Notes: generated by a model not told the origin, from the letters alone. DNA of 64,000 bases from G963422745 sp963422745 (GCA_963422745.1 OY730477.1:1922001-1986000); one strand, 5' to 3'. Shown: positions 41,899 to 51,100, counted from the first letter of the stretch. Numbers and translations are program-made.

Positions 41899-42522
41899 AT
41901 GGGCGTCGAACGCAATATCAACTGGGGTGATGCTGCACCTTTGCCTACCGATTTGAACTGGTTCAACAACGATGCATCGGCGATGGCGTATCTTGAGCCG
42001 TTTTGTAGTGCAGGTGACCCGATCCCGCCGGTCGGGCTACGCGGTGGCGATCTGTTTCGTATGCTTGGTGGCCGCAGCTGGTGCCGCGACACCCGTCCAG
42101 GCCAGGTCGGTGCCCGCTTCGTCGTGGATCTCGGTGCAGTGCACGTCGACGGCCAACAGCACTGGTTTCTTGCGCATTGCGTGATACGCCGTTCGTGGTT
42201 ATGTGGTCGAGTGATATTCGTGGGAAACGCTGCCTTCATCGGCTCCTGGAATGCTGCACCGCGGGCGCATCCCGGCGACGGCCGGTTGGATATCGTTGAT
42301 GCCAATCCATCGCTTGGCGATCGACTGCGGATGAGGCGCCGCCTGCACGCCGGTACCCACGTCCCGCACCCTGAAATTTCAGTGCAACGGCTAGCTGCAT
42401 CACAGCTTGAACTCGCTAGACCCGCATCTGTGTACCTTGACGCGGTCAAGATTGGATCTGCCCGTAACATCAGTTTCAAACTCGAACCCGACGCCGCCGT
42501 GGTCTGGATCTCAGAGGTGTAG
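41899..42522 (+). CDS. Diacylglycerol/lipid-kinase-like protein, partial family
   Basis: A 207-aa protein starting three bases after tatC. The C-terminal ~110 residues resemble the second domain of YegS/DgkB lipid kinases: IFVGNAAFIGSW, HPGDGRLDIVDANPSLGDRL, THVPHPEISVQRLAAS and ASVYLDAVKIGSA follow the order of that fold. The catalytic N-terminal domain with the GGDGT loop is absent and the first ~90 residues are not recognisable. It is either a non-catalytic derivative or a shortened gene. Position close to tatC suggests co-transcription. Confidence 0.6.
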   Translation: MGVERNINWGDAAPLPTDLNWFNNDASAMAYLEPFCSAGDPIPPVGLRGGDLFRMLGGRSWCRDTRPGQVGARFVVDLGAVHVDGQQHWFLAHCVIRRSWLCGRVIFVGNAAFIGSWNAAPRAHPGDGRLDIVDANPSLGDRLRMRRRLHAGTHVPHPEISVQRLAASQLELARPASVYLDAVKIGSARNISFKLEPDAAVVWISEV

Positions 42523-42690
42523 ATTGAGAGTTCCCACGCCCGAGATCGAGAGTTCCCACGCCCGTTTTCGTAGACCCCAACGATGCCCTGAGAGAGTTGA
42601 CAGCGGCATGCATTGGCGGCCGATTCGCAGCCCGAACGATTCGCAAGGCCCCGGTGACGACCGGTCTGATTCTTGGTTGGTTCCTTCAGT

Positions 42691-42696
42691 TAGCAT
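42691..42696 (+). promoter_or_regulatory. Leaderless -10 box TAGCAT
   Basis: TAGCAT ends 6 nt before the GTG at 42703. A short direct repeat (GAGAGTTCCCACGCCCG, twice near 42526 and 42548) lies 130 nt upstream in an otherwise unremarkable gap. Confidence 0.45.
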
Positions 42697-42702
42697 TATT
42701 GT

Positions 42703-43935
42703 GTGGACACCGGCACAAATGAAATCGAAGCTGAAATCGAAGCCAACCAGCTTGAGGCTAAGCGTGCAGAAGCCAAACAGTTTGTACGAGACGAGATCAA
42801 GCGCCTAACGCCTCTATTGATCAAGGCTTCACATTCGATCCACGACAATCCCGAACTCAACTTTGAAGAGCACCACGCCCATGAGGTGCTGACCGGCCTT
42901 CTTGAGGATGAAGGCCTCACCGTCGACCGTGGTGCTTACGATCTCGCCACTGCCTTTGACGCAAGGATCGGCACAGGAGATGGCCCTGTGATCTCCGTGT
43001 GTTGTGAGTACGACGCGCTTCCCGAGATCGGCCACGCCTGCGGCCACAATGTCATCGGTGCTGCCGGTGTTGGTGCCGGTTTGGCTGCGGCTGCTGTGGC
43101 TGAATCACTGGGCGGGCGTTTGGCGATTCTGGGAACACCCGCTGAGGAGGGCGGGGGTGGCAAGGAATTCATGATCCGACGTGGCGCGTTCGACGATGTT
43201 GATGCCGCCATGATGGTTCATCCCGCGGATCGTGATATGTGCACAATGCGTGCTGTTGCCGTGCACATTGCCGATGTTCGGTATCACGGACGGGCGGCGC
43301 ATGCGGCTGCCGCCCCAGAGAAAGGACTCAACGCGCTTGATGCAGCGGTGCTTGGTTACAACGCCGTCGCGGCACTGCGTCAACACATCGGAACAGAGGA
43401 ACGCATACACGGGGTCTTTACCGATGGGGGTGCGAAACCCAACGTCGTTCCATCCCGTGCCGCGGCGTCGTGGTATGTGCGCTCCCCGAAACTTGTTGAC
43501 CTGGAGGTGCTCAAGGAGCGCTTTACCGCTTGCCTGTCTGGAGGTGCGGTCGCCGCGGGCTGCGATATGTCGCTGGACTGGGTCGATCCTGCGTATACCG
43601 ACATGCTCGACAACTTGACGCTGCTGGATATGTATGTCCGCAACGCGGTCCACGTCGGGCGTGATCCTCGTCACGTCGACAAACAATCGACCGTGGTCGG
43701 GTCCACCGATATGGGCAACGTCAGTTACAAGGTGCCGTCGATTCACCCCATGATCAAGTGCGCACCCGAGGGGACCGCCATACACACAGCGGATTTCGCC
43801 CGGCACACCCGCAGTGAAATGGCCGACCGTGCCGTGGTTGATGCCGCGCTGACCATGGCATTAACGATCGTCGACTGCTGGACCGACCCGAGGGCAATGA
43901 CGAAGATTCGCGAAGAGTTCAGGTCGCGAACCTAG
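42703..43935 (+). CDS. M20-family amidohydrolase/peptidase
   Basis: A 410-aa zinc hydrolase of the AbgB/amidohydrolase branch, cleaving N-acyl or peptide amide bonds. Metal-binding motifs visible are CEYDALPEIGHACGHN (Asp/His), GTPAEEGGGGK (Glu pair), MVHPAD and KCAPEGTAIHT near the C-terminus. A short charged N-terminal segment (NEIEAEIEANQLEAKRAEAK) precedes the domain. The start is GTG 42703. Substrate unknown. The following gene starts 14 nt after its stop. Confidence 0.9.
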   Translation: MDTGTNEIEAEIEANQLEAKRAEAKQFVRDEIKRLTPLLIKASHSIHDNPELNFEEHHAHEVLTGLLEDEGLTVDRGAYDLATAFDARIGTGDGPVISVCCEYDALPEIGHACGHNVIGAAGVGAGLAAAAVAESLGGRLAILGTPAEEGGGGKEFMIRRGAFDDVDAAMMVHPADRDMCTMRAVAVHIADVRYHGRAAHAAAAPEKGLNALDAAVLGYNAVAALRQHIGTEERIHGVFTDGGAKPNVVPSRAAASWYVRSPKLVDLEVLKERFTACLSGGAVAAGCDMSLDWVDPAYTDMLDNLTLLDMYVRNAVHVGRDPRHVDKQSTVVGSTDMGNVSYKVPSIHPMIKCAPEGTAIHTADFARHTRSEMADRAVVDAALTMALTIVDCWTDPRAMTKIREEFRSRT

Positions 43936-43948
43936 ACTTGACGCGACC

Positions 43949-45562
43949 ATGTCGGTTTACGTAGCCGAGGAATTCACAGCTGAAGAGGCCGACATCCTAC
44001 GGCGTTACTTCACCAACCTTGATCAACCCGTGTTCGCGCTTGTCAACCTTCCCGAGGTGGTCAAAGGGGCTCTCTTCGCCCGCTATTCGCGTACCACGCT
44101 GAGCCTGCGACGGTTGTTCGTCAAGGAGTTCGTCGGAGAGCTTGATATTGAAGGCGACCGGTCTATTGATGCGACCGTAGGCCTTCGTCGGGCCGAGGAA
44201 CTCTATGACCGGGTGTTTTTCGAATACGGCGACGACAGCGTTGCCCAACTCGGGGGTGTTCATCTGGCCTGTGAGCAGGCCTCAAACATACTCACAAAGG
44301 TCCTCGAGTGGGGTCGGCTAATGGCCTACCTTGAGCAATCAACCCGCTACATCGCCTATGACCGCCAGCTGGATGGTCGCTATCGCTACCGCCGCGATCC
44401 AGACTTACTCACTTCCGTCTACGGCACGCGTTACATCGCCGACCTGGACCGCATGTTTGATGCCTACTCCAGTCTTGTTCCCCCAATGATGGACTTTTTT
44501 CGCGAGGTTGAACCGAAGTCGCCTGACGACAGTGATTTCACCTACCAGATGGCACTAAAGGCACGGGTTTTCGATTCCATCCGGGGTGTTTTGCCAGCGG
44601 CCTCACTGTCGAATGTGGGCATCTACGGCACCGGTCAGGCCTATGAGGCTCTACTGATACGCATGCGGGCACATCCCTTGCCTGAGGCTCGGGCCTATGC
44701 CGAGATGATGCTCACCGAGTTGCGCAAGGTCGTTCCGTCGTTTCTCAAGCGGGTCGATCTCGCCGATCGTGGAGCGCGTGTATCGCGCTATCTGGCCGAC
44801 ATTCGCCACGGGATGGAGGCGGTTGCTGAGCGGGTGTTGGGTAATGAGACCATTCAGCCGGTTGGCGACGACATGGTGGAGTTGACCGATTTCGATCCCG
44901 ACGGTGAGATAAAGGTCGTTGCTGCCATGTTGTACCCGTACACGACGTTGCCCGAGTCGCTGCTTGAAGCACGGGTTCGGCAGATGACCGCTGCGGAACG
45001 TATTGAGATCATCCGCGAATACATTGGTGATCGAGCAAACCGGCGTCACCGTCCCGGCCGGGCATTTGAGCGCACCTACTACCGATTCGACGTGTTGGGT
45101 GACTACGGTGCATTTCGCGATCTGCAAAGGCATCGACTTCTAACCATTGAGTGGCAGCCGCTGTCACCTCAACACGGATATGTCCGACCCCCAGCGATCA
45201 ATGCGGCGGGTCTCACCGAAGCTTTCGATACGGTGATGGCGCGCTCGGCGAAGTTGCACGACGCCCTGATCGAAGACTTTCCGCATCAGGCCTGCTATGC
45301 CGTGTCCTTGGCCTACCGGGTGCGTTACGTCATGCAGTTCAACGCACGCCAGGCGATGCACATGCTTGAACTGCGCACCACCCCTCAGGGTCATGAGGCT
45401 TACCGTCGTGTGTGTCAAAGCATGCACATGCAGATAGCGGAGAAGGCAGGCCATCGAGCTTTAGCTGCTGCGATGAGCCATGTGGATCACACTGTCGAGC
45501 CGGTCTTCGGTCGCCTTGATGCGGAACGCAGGGCGGAGCGAAGACGGGTCGTTTCCAGCTGA
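43949..45562 (+). CDS. ThyX-like tandem-domain protein
   Basis: A 537-aa protein related to FAD-dependent thymidylate synthase but with two ThyX-like halves. The first half contains EWGRLMAYLEQSTRYI, where the usual RHRxxSxNExSxRY has lost RHR and kept STRY; the second contains LQRHRLLTIEWQPLSP, which keeps RHR and loses the rest. Canonical ThyX is ~230-250 aa with one domain, so this is a distinct branch and its catalytic status is uncertain. It overlaps no gene but follows the M20 gene by 14 bp. Confidence 0.8.
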   Translation: MSVYVAEEFTAEEADILRRYFTNLDQPVFALVNLPEVVKGALFARYSRTTLSLRRLFVKEFVGELDIEGDRSIDATVGLRRAEELYDRVFFEYGDDSVAQLGGVHLACEQASNILTKVLEWGRLMAYLEQSTRYIAYDRQLDGRYRYRRDPDLLTSVYGTRYIADLDRMFDAYSSLVPPMMDFFREVEPKSPDDSDFTYQMALKARVFDSIRGVLPAASLSNVGIYGTGQAYEALLIRMRAHPLPEARAYAEMMLTELRKVVPSFLKRVDLADRGARVSRYLADIRHGMEAVAERVLGNETIQPVGDDMVELTDFDPDGEIKVVAAMLYPYTTLPESLLEARVRQMTAAERIEIIREYIGDRANRRHRPGRAFERTYYRFDVLGDYGAFRDLQRHRLLTIEWQPLSPQHGYVRPPAINAAGLTEAFDTVMARSAKLHDALIEDFPHQACYAVSLAYRVRYVMQFNARQAMHMLELRTTPQGHEAYRRVCQSMHMQIAEKAGHRALAAAMSHVDHTVEPVFGRLDAERRAERRRVVSS

Positions 45563-45660
45563 GGCGATCCTGAGGGTATTGGACCGTACTTGATGCCGTT
45601 GAATAGTCCCGATGTGGTTGCGACTGACGGTGCCTTGTCTAAGATCCGCTCCATGTTCCC

Positions 45661-46152
45661 GTGGACCGGATCGAGGCGTCGTTAGCGATGCCCGACGACG
45701 ACCTATCCGACAACGCCGTTGCTGGCGACCTTGTTGCGAATATCGCAGCTGTAGGTGACATCACCGATGATGACGATCCGCTTGATGAATCCTTGGATGA
45801 TGCCGAAGAAGATGGCACTGACTTCGGCGACAACGATGACGACGATGACGACGATGATGACGACGATGAAGACTCAGAGTCCTCAATCATCGACGAGGAT
45901 GAAGACCCCGACGATATTGAGGCGGACCTTGACAAGATCCTAAAGGACCGCATAGCTGCCGGAGATGACGAAAGCGACGAGGACGAGGATGAAGCGTCCG
46001 TCAAGGCAGTGGTCACCGGAGAAATCGAATCCGTTCGGGCAAGGCAGGTGAACGAATTCCCTTGCCCGTCGTGCTTCTTGCTGGTTGCAACAGATGCTGT
46101 GGTGGATGGCGAATGTCCCCATTGCGGCGAGTACATCGGCGACTCTTCGTGA
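45661..46152 (+). CDS. Acidic protein with C-terminal zinc ribbon, DUF4193-like
   Basis: A 163-aa protein from GTG 45661 (an ATG at 45688 is the alternative). The first ~115 residues are strongly acidic, with a run of eleven or more Asp encoded by GAT/GAC repeats (45831-45870). The C-terminal part, ARQVNEFPCPSCFLLVATDA and ECPHCGEYI, contains a CxxC pair separated by ~20 residues, the layout of actinobacterial DUF4193 proteins. It would bind one zinc ion. Function unknown. Its stop overlaps the next GTG by 4 bp (GTGA), so both are co-translated. Confidence 0.75.
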   Translation: MDRIEASLAMPDDDLSDNAVAGDLVANIAAVGDITDDDDPLDESLDDAEEDGTDFGDNDDDDDDDDDDDEDSESSIIDEDEDPDDIEADLDKILKDRIAAGDDESDEDEDEASVKAVVTGEIESVRARQVNEFPCPSCFLLVATDAVVDGECPHCGEYIGDSS

Positions 46153-46904
46153 GCAATGACCGAACGATCGATCAGCTATTGGATGTGTTGGTCTATGCAC
46201 CAGTGGGCTTGGCCTACGAAGCCAAGGAACTCATCCCTAAATTGGCTGAACGCGGTAGAGGACAGGTGGCATTGCTGCGATTCGCCCAGCGGGTTGCGGC
46301 TCAACAGGGAACAGCGGAAACCGCAGAGCGTGTCCGTGCCACCCTGCTCGACACAATTGACACCGTAGGCACCTGGTTCGCATCCGGTTCTGATGGTCGT
46401 GTCTCAGACGACGGGGTTGCGGATTCCCAGCAAGGTGTTGCGGACGCCGAAGCTACTGATGGGACCGACCTGGGTGTTGCTGAGACAGTTCAGACTCAGG
46501 CATCACACGATGCGGTTGCGGATTCCCAGCAAGGTGTTGCGGACGCCGAAGCTACTGATGGGACCGACCTGGGTGTTGCTGAGACAGCGGAGACTCAAGC
46601 ATCACACGATGCGGTTGCGGATTCCGAGCAAGGTGTTGCGGACGCCGAAGCTACTGATGGGACCGACCTGGGTGTTGCTGAGACAGTTCAGACTCAGGCA
46701 TCAGAGGAGGCCGCACCTTTTGGTGCTGGCAGGGATGAACCTGGCGAACCTTTTGCCAGCTATGACTCAATGACTGCCCGCGAAATTATTACCTTATTGG
46801 CACAACTGGGACCTACCGCGCTGGATGCGGTGCTGCGGTACGAAAAAAATAACCGGGCTCGCAGCACGGTACTGAACCGCGTGGCGCAGCTGCGCAATTC
46901 ATGA
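46149..46904 (+). CDS. Hypothetical protein with three 33-aa repeats
   Basis: A 251-aa protein from GTG 46149. The N-terminal helical part (TIDQLLDVLVYAPVGLAYEA...RFAQRVAAQQ) and the C-terminal part (MTAREIITLLAQLGPTALDAV...) look ordered and possibly membrane-associated; between them lie three 33-residue acidic copies (VADSQQGVADAEATDGTDLG...). The repeat is disordered in appearance. It is coupled to the DUF4193-like gene upstream and overlaps the GNAT gene by 4 bp. Not recognised as a named family. Confidence 0.65.
   Translation: MSNDRTIDQLLDVLVYAPVGLAYEAKELIPKLAERGRGQVALLRFAQRVAAQQGTAETAERVRATLLDTIDTVGTWFASGSDGRVSDDGVADSQQGVADAEATDGTDLGVAETVQTQASHDAVADSQQGVADAEATDGTDLGVAETAETQASHDAVADSEQGVADAEATDGTDLGVAETVQTQASEEAAPFGAGRDEPGEPFASYDSMTAREIITLLAQLGPTALDAVLRYEKNNRARSTVLNRVAQLRNS
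46416..46712 (+). repeat. 99-bp in-frame tandem repeat, three copies
   Basis: Copies start at 46416, 46515 and 46614 (period 99 bp), each beginning GTTGCGGATTCC. They differ by only a few bases, suggesting recent expansion within the gene. Confidence 0.9.
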
Positions 46905-47368
46905 AGGTTGCTGCCCGACCGGCGGAGTCGCACGATTTGCCGGTTGTCGCTGCGTTGGCATTGGTGGCCATTGAGGAACTTACGCCCAACCGGGGTGGTT
47001 CCGTATGGTCTCAGGTCGAGGCTCGTCAACGTCCCGTCGCCCACAAGTTCGCAGAAGAGATCAAGAACACTTCGACGATCGTACTTTTGGGTACCATGGA
47101 TGAAGTTGTCGTCGGCTACGCCGTTGCTGCTCCCTTTGAGGGCCATGACGGACGGACGATAGCGAGAATCACCGATCTGTATGTGATGAAAGAGGCCCGA
47201 GGCGTGGGTGTAGGTGAGTGCCTGATGGAGGCCTTGGTGCACTGGGCTGTGGCGTTGGGCGCCACCGGAATCGACGCACTTGCCTTGCCGGGTGACCGGC
47301 AAACCAAGAATTTCTTCGAGGCTTTCGGACTGGTGGCGCGGGCACTGATTGTGCACCGAAGCCTGTGA
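46901..47368 (+). CDS. GNAT-family N-acetyltransferase
   Basis: A 155-aa acetyl-CoA-dependent transferase. The signature LYVMKEARGVGVGECLMEALV contains the V-x-x-x-x-R-G-x-G-x-G pyrophosphate loop, followed by GATGIDALALPGDRQTKNFFEAFGL. The ATG (46901) overlaps the upstream stop by 4 bp and its stop overlaps the NUDIX gene by 4 bp. The substrate is unknown. Confidence 0.9.
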   Translation: MKVAARPAESHDLPVVAALALVAIEELTPNRGGSVWSQVEARQRPVAHKFAEEIKNTSTIVLLGTMDEVVVGYAVAAPFEGHDGRTIARITDLYVMKEARGVGVGECLMEALVHWAVALGATGIDALALPGDRQTKNFFEAFGLVARALIVHRSL

Positions 47369-47820
47369 ACTGGCCACAGTCGCGATGTCAGCCGAGCGTC
47401 GCTGTGAGTGCTGTCGTGATACATGAGAATCGATTGTTGATGGTGAGGCGGGGGAGGGACCCGAGCGCTGGCTCATGGTCAATACCTGGTGGTAAACTTG
47501 AGCTAGGCGAGTCGCTTCATGACGGGGTGATTCGAGAGGTTCGCGAAGAAACCGGTGCCGCGGTGCAGGTTCGTGAGCTTGTTGGTGTGGACGAATCCAT
47601 TTCCGACTACGGTCATCATGTGATCGTCTGTTTCCGTGCCGATCCTGTTGGTCAAATAGATTGCATCACCGCGGGCGATGATGCCGATGCGGTGTTGTGG
47701 ATGCCGATCCCAGAGGTGCTGAACCTGGAATTGGTAGGGGATCTTGGGGTGTTCTTGGTTGACAACTGTGTGATACCTGCTCGACAAACTGTGCGCAGTG
47801 CATGGTCGATGGGTGTCTGA
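47365..47820 (+). CDS. NUDIX hydrolase
   Basis: A 151-aa hydrolase of nucleoside diphosphate-X compounds. The full Nudix box is present: GKLELGESLHDGVIREVREE followed by TGA (G-x5-E-x7-REUXEExGU). It begins MNWPQSRCQPSVAVSAVVIHE and the start GTG overlaps the GNAT stop (GTGA). ADP-ribose or oxidised nucleotides are possible substrates; which one cannot be told. Last gene of the 45.7-47.8 kb operon. Confidence 0.92.
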   Translation: MNWPQSRCQPSVAVSAVVIHENRLLMVRRGRDPSAGSWSIPGGKLELGESLHDGVIREVREETGAAVQVRELVGVDESISDYGHHVIVCFRADPVGQIDCITAGDDADAVLWMPIPEVLNLELVGDLGVFLVDNCVIPARQTVRSAWSMGV

Positions 47821-48062
47821 TCAATAGCTGTGTGGTCCGTAAGCAGCAGATTCAACTTCGTTGATGTGCCCGAGCGCTGCACCTGTGATCACCAACACAT
47901 TCCCACTCGATCGATCTGAGATTGAGGGCCCGAGACACTCGGTTCTGGATCGTGATCTTGAGTTCTTCGACCTCACCCAGGTGAAGGCGCTCAACGCATC
48001 GCGCAGACGATCTCAATCTGATGGCGACGATGGCGGATCAGGCTGAGCCCTGTGGGGTGAGC

Positions 48063-48147
48063 GCACTTTTTGGCGTGTCAGCAGCCTGGCCGACGGTCGC
48101 TTCGAGCCCGGTTCGTGGGTGTGAGCACTTTTTGGCGTGTCAGCATC
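48063..48147. repeat. Direct repeat pair, 62-bp spacing
   Basis: GCACTTTTTGGCGTGTCAGCA occurs at 48063 and again at 48125, 62 bp apart, in the gap after the NUDIX gene (47821-48139) and overlapping the last codons of the enoyl-CoA hydratase. The gap holds no convincing gene. The spacing is close to the 64-66 bp of the other arrays. Confidence 0.7.
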
Positions 48148-48901
48148 CTCGCCAGAGGGGATCGCGTTTTTCGATGAACGCTCTGGGTCCTTCGAGATAA
48201 TCCTTTGTGTCCGCCAGGCGCTGAAGTGCCCGACTTGCCTCCATCATGGCATGGTGGTCTGTTTGGTCCGCAGCATCAAGCATGAGTTGGCGGCTCGCCT
48301 GAACCGCAAGGGGAGCGTTGGCAGTTACTCGTCTTGCCAGATCCAAAGCGGCCTCGACAACCTCTCCAGGCTCACACACGGCGTTGAACAGACCGAGTTC
48401 GTAGGCCCGGTCGGCCATGATGGTGTCGCCGGTAAGCGCCAGTTCCATGGCTATCGCGGAGGGCATCATTCTCGGGAGGCGTACCAGACCACCTGCGGCT
48501 GCCAGCAAGGAACGCTTCACCTCAGGTATGCCGAACTTTGAGGACTTGCTCGCCACACGCAGATCACAGGCAAGGGCGATCTCGGCTCCGCCAGCCACGG
48601 CGTACCCGTCGATGGCCGCTATCAAGGGCTTGGTTCGTTCCCGCAGAACAATCCCAGCGAAGCCACCTCGTTTGGTGCCGAGTGAACCGCCCCGACCGGC
48701 AGCAATCTCTTTGAGGTCCGCTCCCGCAGAGAACACGGGTCCCTGATGGCCGAGAACCCCAACCCAGATCTGGTCGTCAGCTTCGATCCGGTCGATAGCA
48801 CCTTCGATTGCGTTCGCCATGTCGGCATTAATGGCATTTCGGGCTTCGACTCTGTTGAGTCGTACGATTGCGACTCGCTCACGTACCTCAAAGTCGATCA
48901 T
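48140..48901 (-). CDS. Enoyl-CoA hydratase/isomerase family protein
   Basis: A 253-aa crotonase-fold enzyme acting on acyl-CoA thioesters. Oxyanion-hole blocks are GPVFSAGADLKEI (~60) and AIDGYAVAGGAEIALACDLR (~100), followed by GIPEVKRSLLAAAGG with a candidate catalytic Glu. The C-terminus EGPRAFIEKRDPLW is typical of the family. Its start (ATG 48901) overlaps the upstream gene's stop by 4 bp, so the two are co-translated. Exact substrate unknown; the window has a second, related gene at 60521. Confidence 0.92.
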   Translation of the reverse strand: MIDFEVRERVAIVRLNRVEARNAINADMANAIEGAIDRIEADDQIWVGVLGHQGPVFSAGADLKEIAAGRGGSLGTKRGGFAGIVLRERTKPLIAAIDGYAVAGGAEIALACDLRVASKSSKFGIPEVKRSLLAAAGGLVRLPRMMPSAIAMELALTGDTIMADRAYELGLFNAVCEPGEVVEAALDLARRVTANAPLAVQASRQLMLDAADQTDHHAMMEASRALQRLADTKDYLEGPRAFIEKRDPLWRGC

Positions 48902-50322
48902 GGCTTGCCAGCGGGTGTTGCCGTGCTGCTCTTTGGCTTCTTGGCGGTTGTTTGGCCCGAACCGGTTGCTTGGCGCGAACGTGGAGAAAAGTCCCGGCGA
49001 GGGCGCGTCGCGACTTCGGGCGGAGATTCGATGTCGAAGGTCTTGGCCAAGGCCGCGATACGTGGAGCAAGTCTATCAACCATGGCCAATAGCTCAGGGC
49101 TGGGTTTTGATGGAGCCCCCTCGGGAACAACCTGGTTGCGCACGGGAGAATAGGCAACAGCCTCAATGATTGTGGACCAGCGTGTTGAACCTGTGTCGGC
49201 AGTGAGCCCGGCCGAGGCAAGCTGGCTAAGACGGGTTGCCAGATCGACCGGTAGCGGCGCACCCGCCTTCGGAGGATGGGAACTCAATCGCAAGGCCCGG
49301 ATCGTTCGGCCTTCGGTGATGGTCACCGATAGTTCATTGAGCCAATTTCGGTGTTCACGATCAACGCGAGCCGCGAGCGCATTCTTGAGTTGATCGGCAA
49401 GCGCGATGGCTTCTTCGCCACGGGCTCCGGCTTCGGCGGAAGAGACCACACTGCGAATGTCACGAAGGTCAACCTTGTCTAGTGCAGCGAGCGCTGCATC
49501 CGCCCGATCACGCCACTCAGCTGCCTTGAGAACAGGCGCCATCTGCTCGGCGAGGATCACCAGCGGTTGCTTCTTGATCTTGGGTATGCCCTCGGCGATA
49601 GCCTTGTCGTTCATTCGGTCGATGGTGTCGCGAACACCTGGAACCCCGCCACGAAGCACCTCCTCGGCGAGTTCGCGTTGCATCTCGGGCAGCGCATCAA
49701 GCGCGGCTGCGCGATGAACACGACCGGGACGAAGACGAGGCGCTCGGGGTTGCTCCCGGCGAACCTGTTCTTTGGATTCGCTGCGACGTCGAGAACGTTG
49801 CGAACGCGCCTTGTTGTCAGCGTCTTGACTGCGCTGACGGTTGGTTGGCGCGCTGGCTTCGGTATCGGTGTTGTCGCGGGTATCGCGGGAGCGTCGTCGT
49901 GAAACTTGCTTGGATTTACCGTCGGTGTTGTCGCGGGTCTTGCCGGAGCGTCGTCGTGAGCGCTGCTTGGGATCAGTTGATCGACCGGCCTTTCCTCGTC
50001 TCCGGCCCCGATCCTCACGATCCACATCTAGCGGACGTCGGCTGGAGATTACGGCTGTAACCGGCGGTTCGGAACGAACTCTCCCCAGCAACTCAATCCG
50101 CTCCGGCTCCCGACGTTTTTCTTTGGGAGCAAAAACCGTTGTGACGGTAAGGCCCTCTAAGTCAGCGATGGCTTCAATTCGAACAACGTCGCCGACTCCC
50201 ACACCCGCGGGAACCAAGGTTGCGTCAAGCTCACCCTTGGGCTTCTTGGCACCAGCGGCACGCCACGTGTAGTTGCCGTCGGCGAGCGTGGATGTGAGTT
50301 CGACATCAAGTCTTCGTGCCAC
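48898..50322 (-). CDS. Basic hypothetical protein with DUF349-like helical region
   Basis: A 474-aa protein from GTG 50322. Residues ~1-80 resemble a beta-rich small domain (LTSTLADGNYTWRAAGAKKP, VRIEAIADLEGLTVTTVF), ~95-200 are a very basic Arg/Ser/Asp region with repeated SRRRS-type motifs, ~205-345 are helical (LPEMQRELAEEVLRGGVPGV...), and the end is low complexity. The name DUF349-like is tentative. The basic region suggests nucleic-acid contact. It is the upstream partner of the enoyl-CoA hydratase. Confidence 0.6.
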   Translation of the reverse strand: MARRLDVELTSTLADGNYTWRAAGAKKPKGELDATLVPAGVGVGDVVRIEAIADLEGLTVTTVFAPKEKRREPERIELLGRVRSEPPVTAVISSRRPLDVDREDRGRRRGKAGRSTDPKQRSRRRSGKTRDNTDGKSKQVSRRRSRDTRDNTDTEASAPTNRQRSQDADNKARSQRSRRRSESKEQVRREQPRAPRLRPGRVHRAAALDALPEMQRELAEEVLRGGVPGVRDTIDRMNDKAIAEGIPKIKKQPLVILAEQMAPVLKAAEWRDRADAALAALDKVDLRDIRSVVSSAEAGARGEEAIALADQLKNALAARVDREHRNWLNELSVTITEGRTIRALRLSSHPPKAGAPLPVDLATRLSQLASAGLTADTGSTRWSTIIEAVAYSPVRNQVVPEGAPSKPSPELLAMVDRLAPRIAALAKTFDIESPPEVATRPRRDFSPRSRQATGSGQTTAKKPKSSTATPAGKP

Positions 50323-50830
50323 GACCCGAAACGCTAGCGTTCCGGTGGCCTGCGCGCACGAATGGCTGTGGGCATTCGCGCGACCTCCAAAGCCTGACTA
50401 CGTCGTCGACACCACACCACTTCTCAATGTGGCAGATATGCCGGAAATCCCCGTTATGTAAAGTTATGGAGATTCGGGCACAACTGTTGGAGAGATTCGT
50501 GGCTAGCTGTTTCTCGGGTGGTTCTGCATCATGCTTCGGATCCGAGTGTGAGCTGCCATCACGAGCGATCCTGGCGGACTACTTGATTTGCCTGTAGCTG
50601 TTGTGGAGCTATTGAAACTGTTGTCCCTACGCGTCCACCGGCCGTGAATGGGTTCGGTCAACCCCCGCCCCCCCCCCCCCAAACAAAAGAAAATAGAACC
50701 TGGAGGGTTACGTCTCTCGTTGTCGATGTATGCCTGCGTCTTCTCAGTTCCGGTCACACACCCCGGCGGGCTGGCGTCTCGCTGTTTCGGTACTTGTCGC
50801 ACCTGCCTCGTAGGGTTCGGTCACCCCCTT

Positions 50831-50860
50831 GGCAGTGCTGGCGCCAGCGCCAGCACTGCC
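50831..50860. terminator. Strong 13-bp hairpin (candidate terminator)
   Basis: Perfect arms GGCAGTGCTGGCG (50831-50843) and CGCCAGCACTGCC (50848-50860) around a 4-nt loop. No long U-run follows on either strand, so it may instead be a protein-binding palindrome. Confidence 0.5.
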
Positions 50861-50972
50861 ATTTATCGATTGGGCGGAACGCAACTACGGTCATTGCTGC
50901 CAACAGCTTTTGGGTTGCTATCCCTGATAGTTGCCATCCCCAATAATATTGGGCTTGCAGTTGATGGGTTGA

Positions 50973-51058
50973 GGCACCCACCAAATTGGCTCCCGGGCCA
51001 TGAACCTGCCACGCTGAACAGCCATCTACGGGCTGCGGCACCCACCAAATTTGGCTCC
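50973..51058. repeat. Direct repeat pair, 64-bp spacing
   Basis: GGCACCCACCAAATTGGCTCC at 50973 recurs at 51037 with one extra T (ACCAAATTTGGCTCC), 64 bp apart. Confidence 0.75.
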
Positions 51059-51100
51059 TAGGGCCCAAGACACATATCACTACAATCGAATCGCCGAACC

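Larger units (their letters stand above)
50323..51080. other. Gene-poor region with homopolymer and repeats
   Basis: About 760 bp with no credible gene. It holds a run of about 18 nearly pure C (50662-50680), the strong hairpin at 50831-50860 and the repeat pair at 50973 and 51037. Base composition and lack of frames differ from surrounding genes. Confidence 0.6.

Noticed and set aside
47861..48046. 61-aa frame in the gap after the NUDIX gene
   Set aside because: No ribosome site, promoter box or ordered sequence; left as non-coding.
50648..51061. 137-aa frame beginning after the C homopolymer
   Set aside because: Pro-rich start from the homopolymer and no family features.
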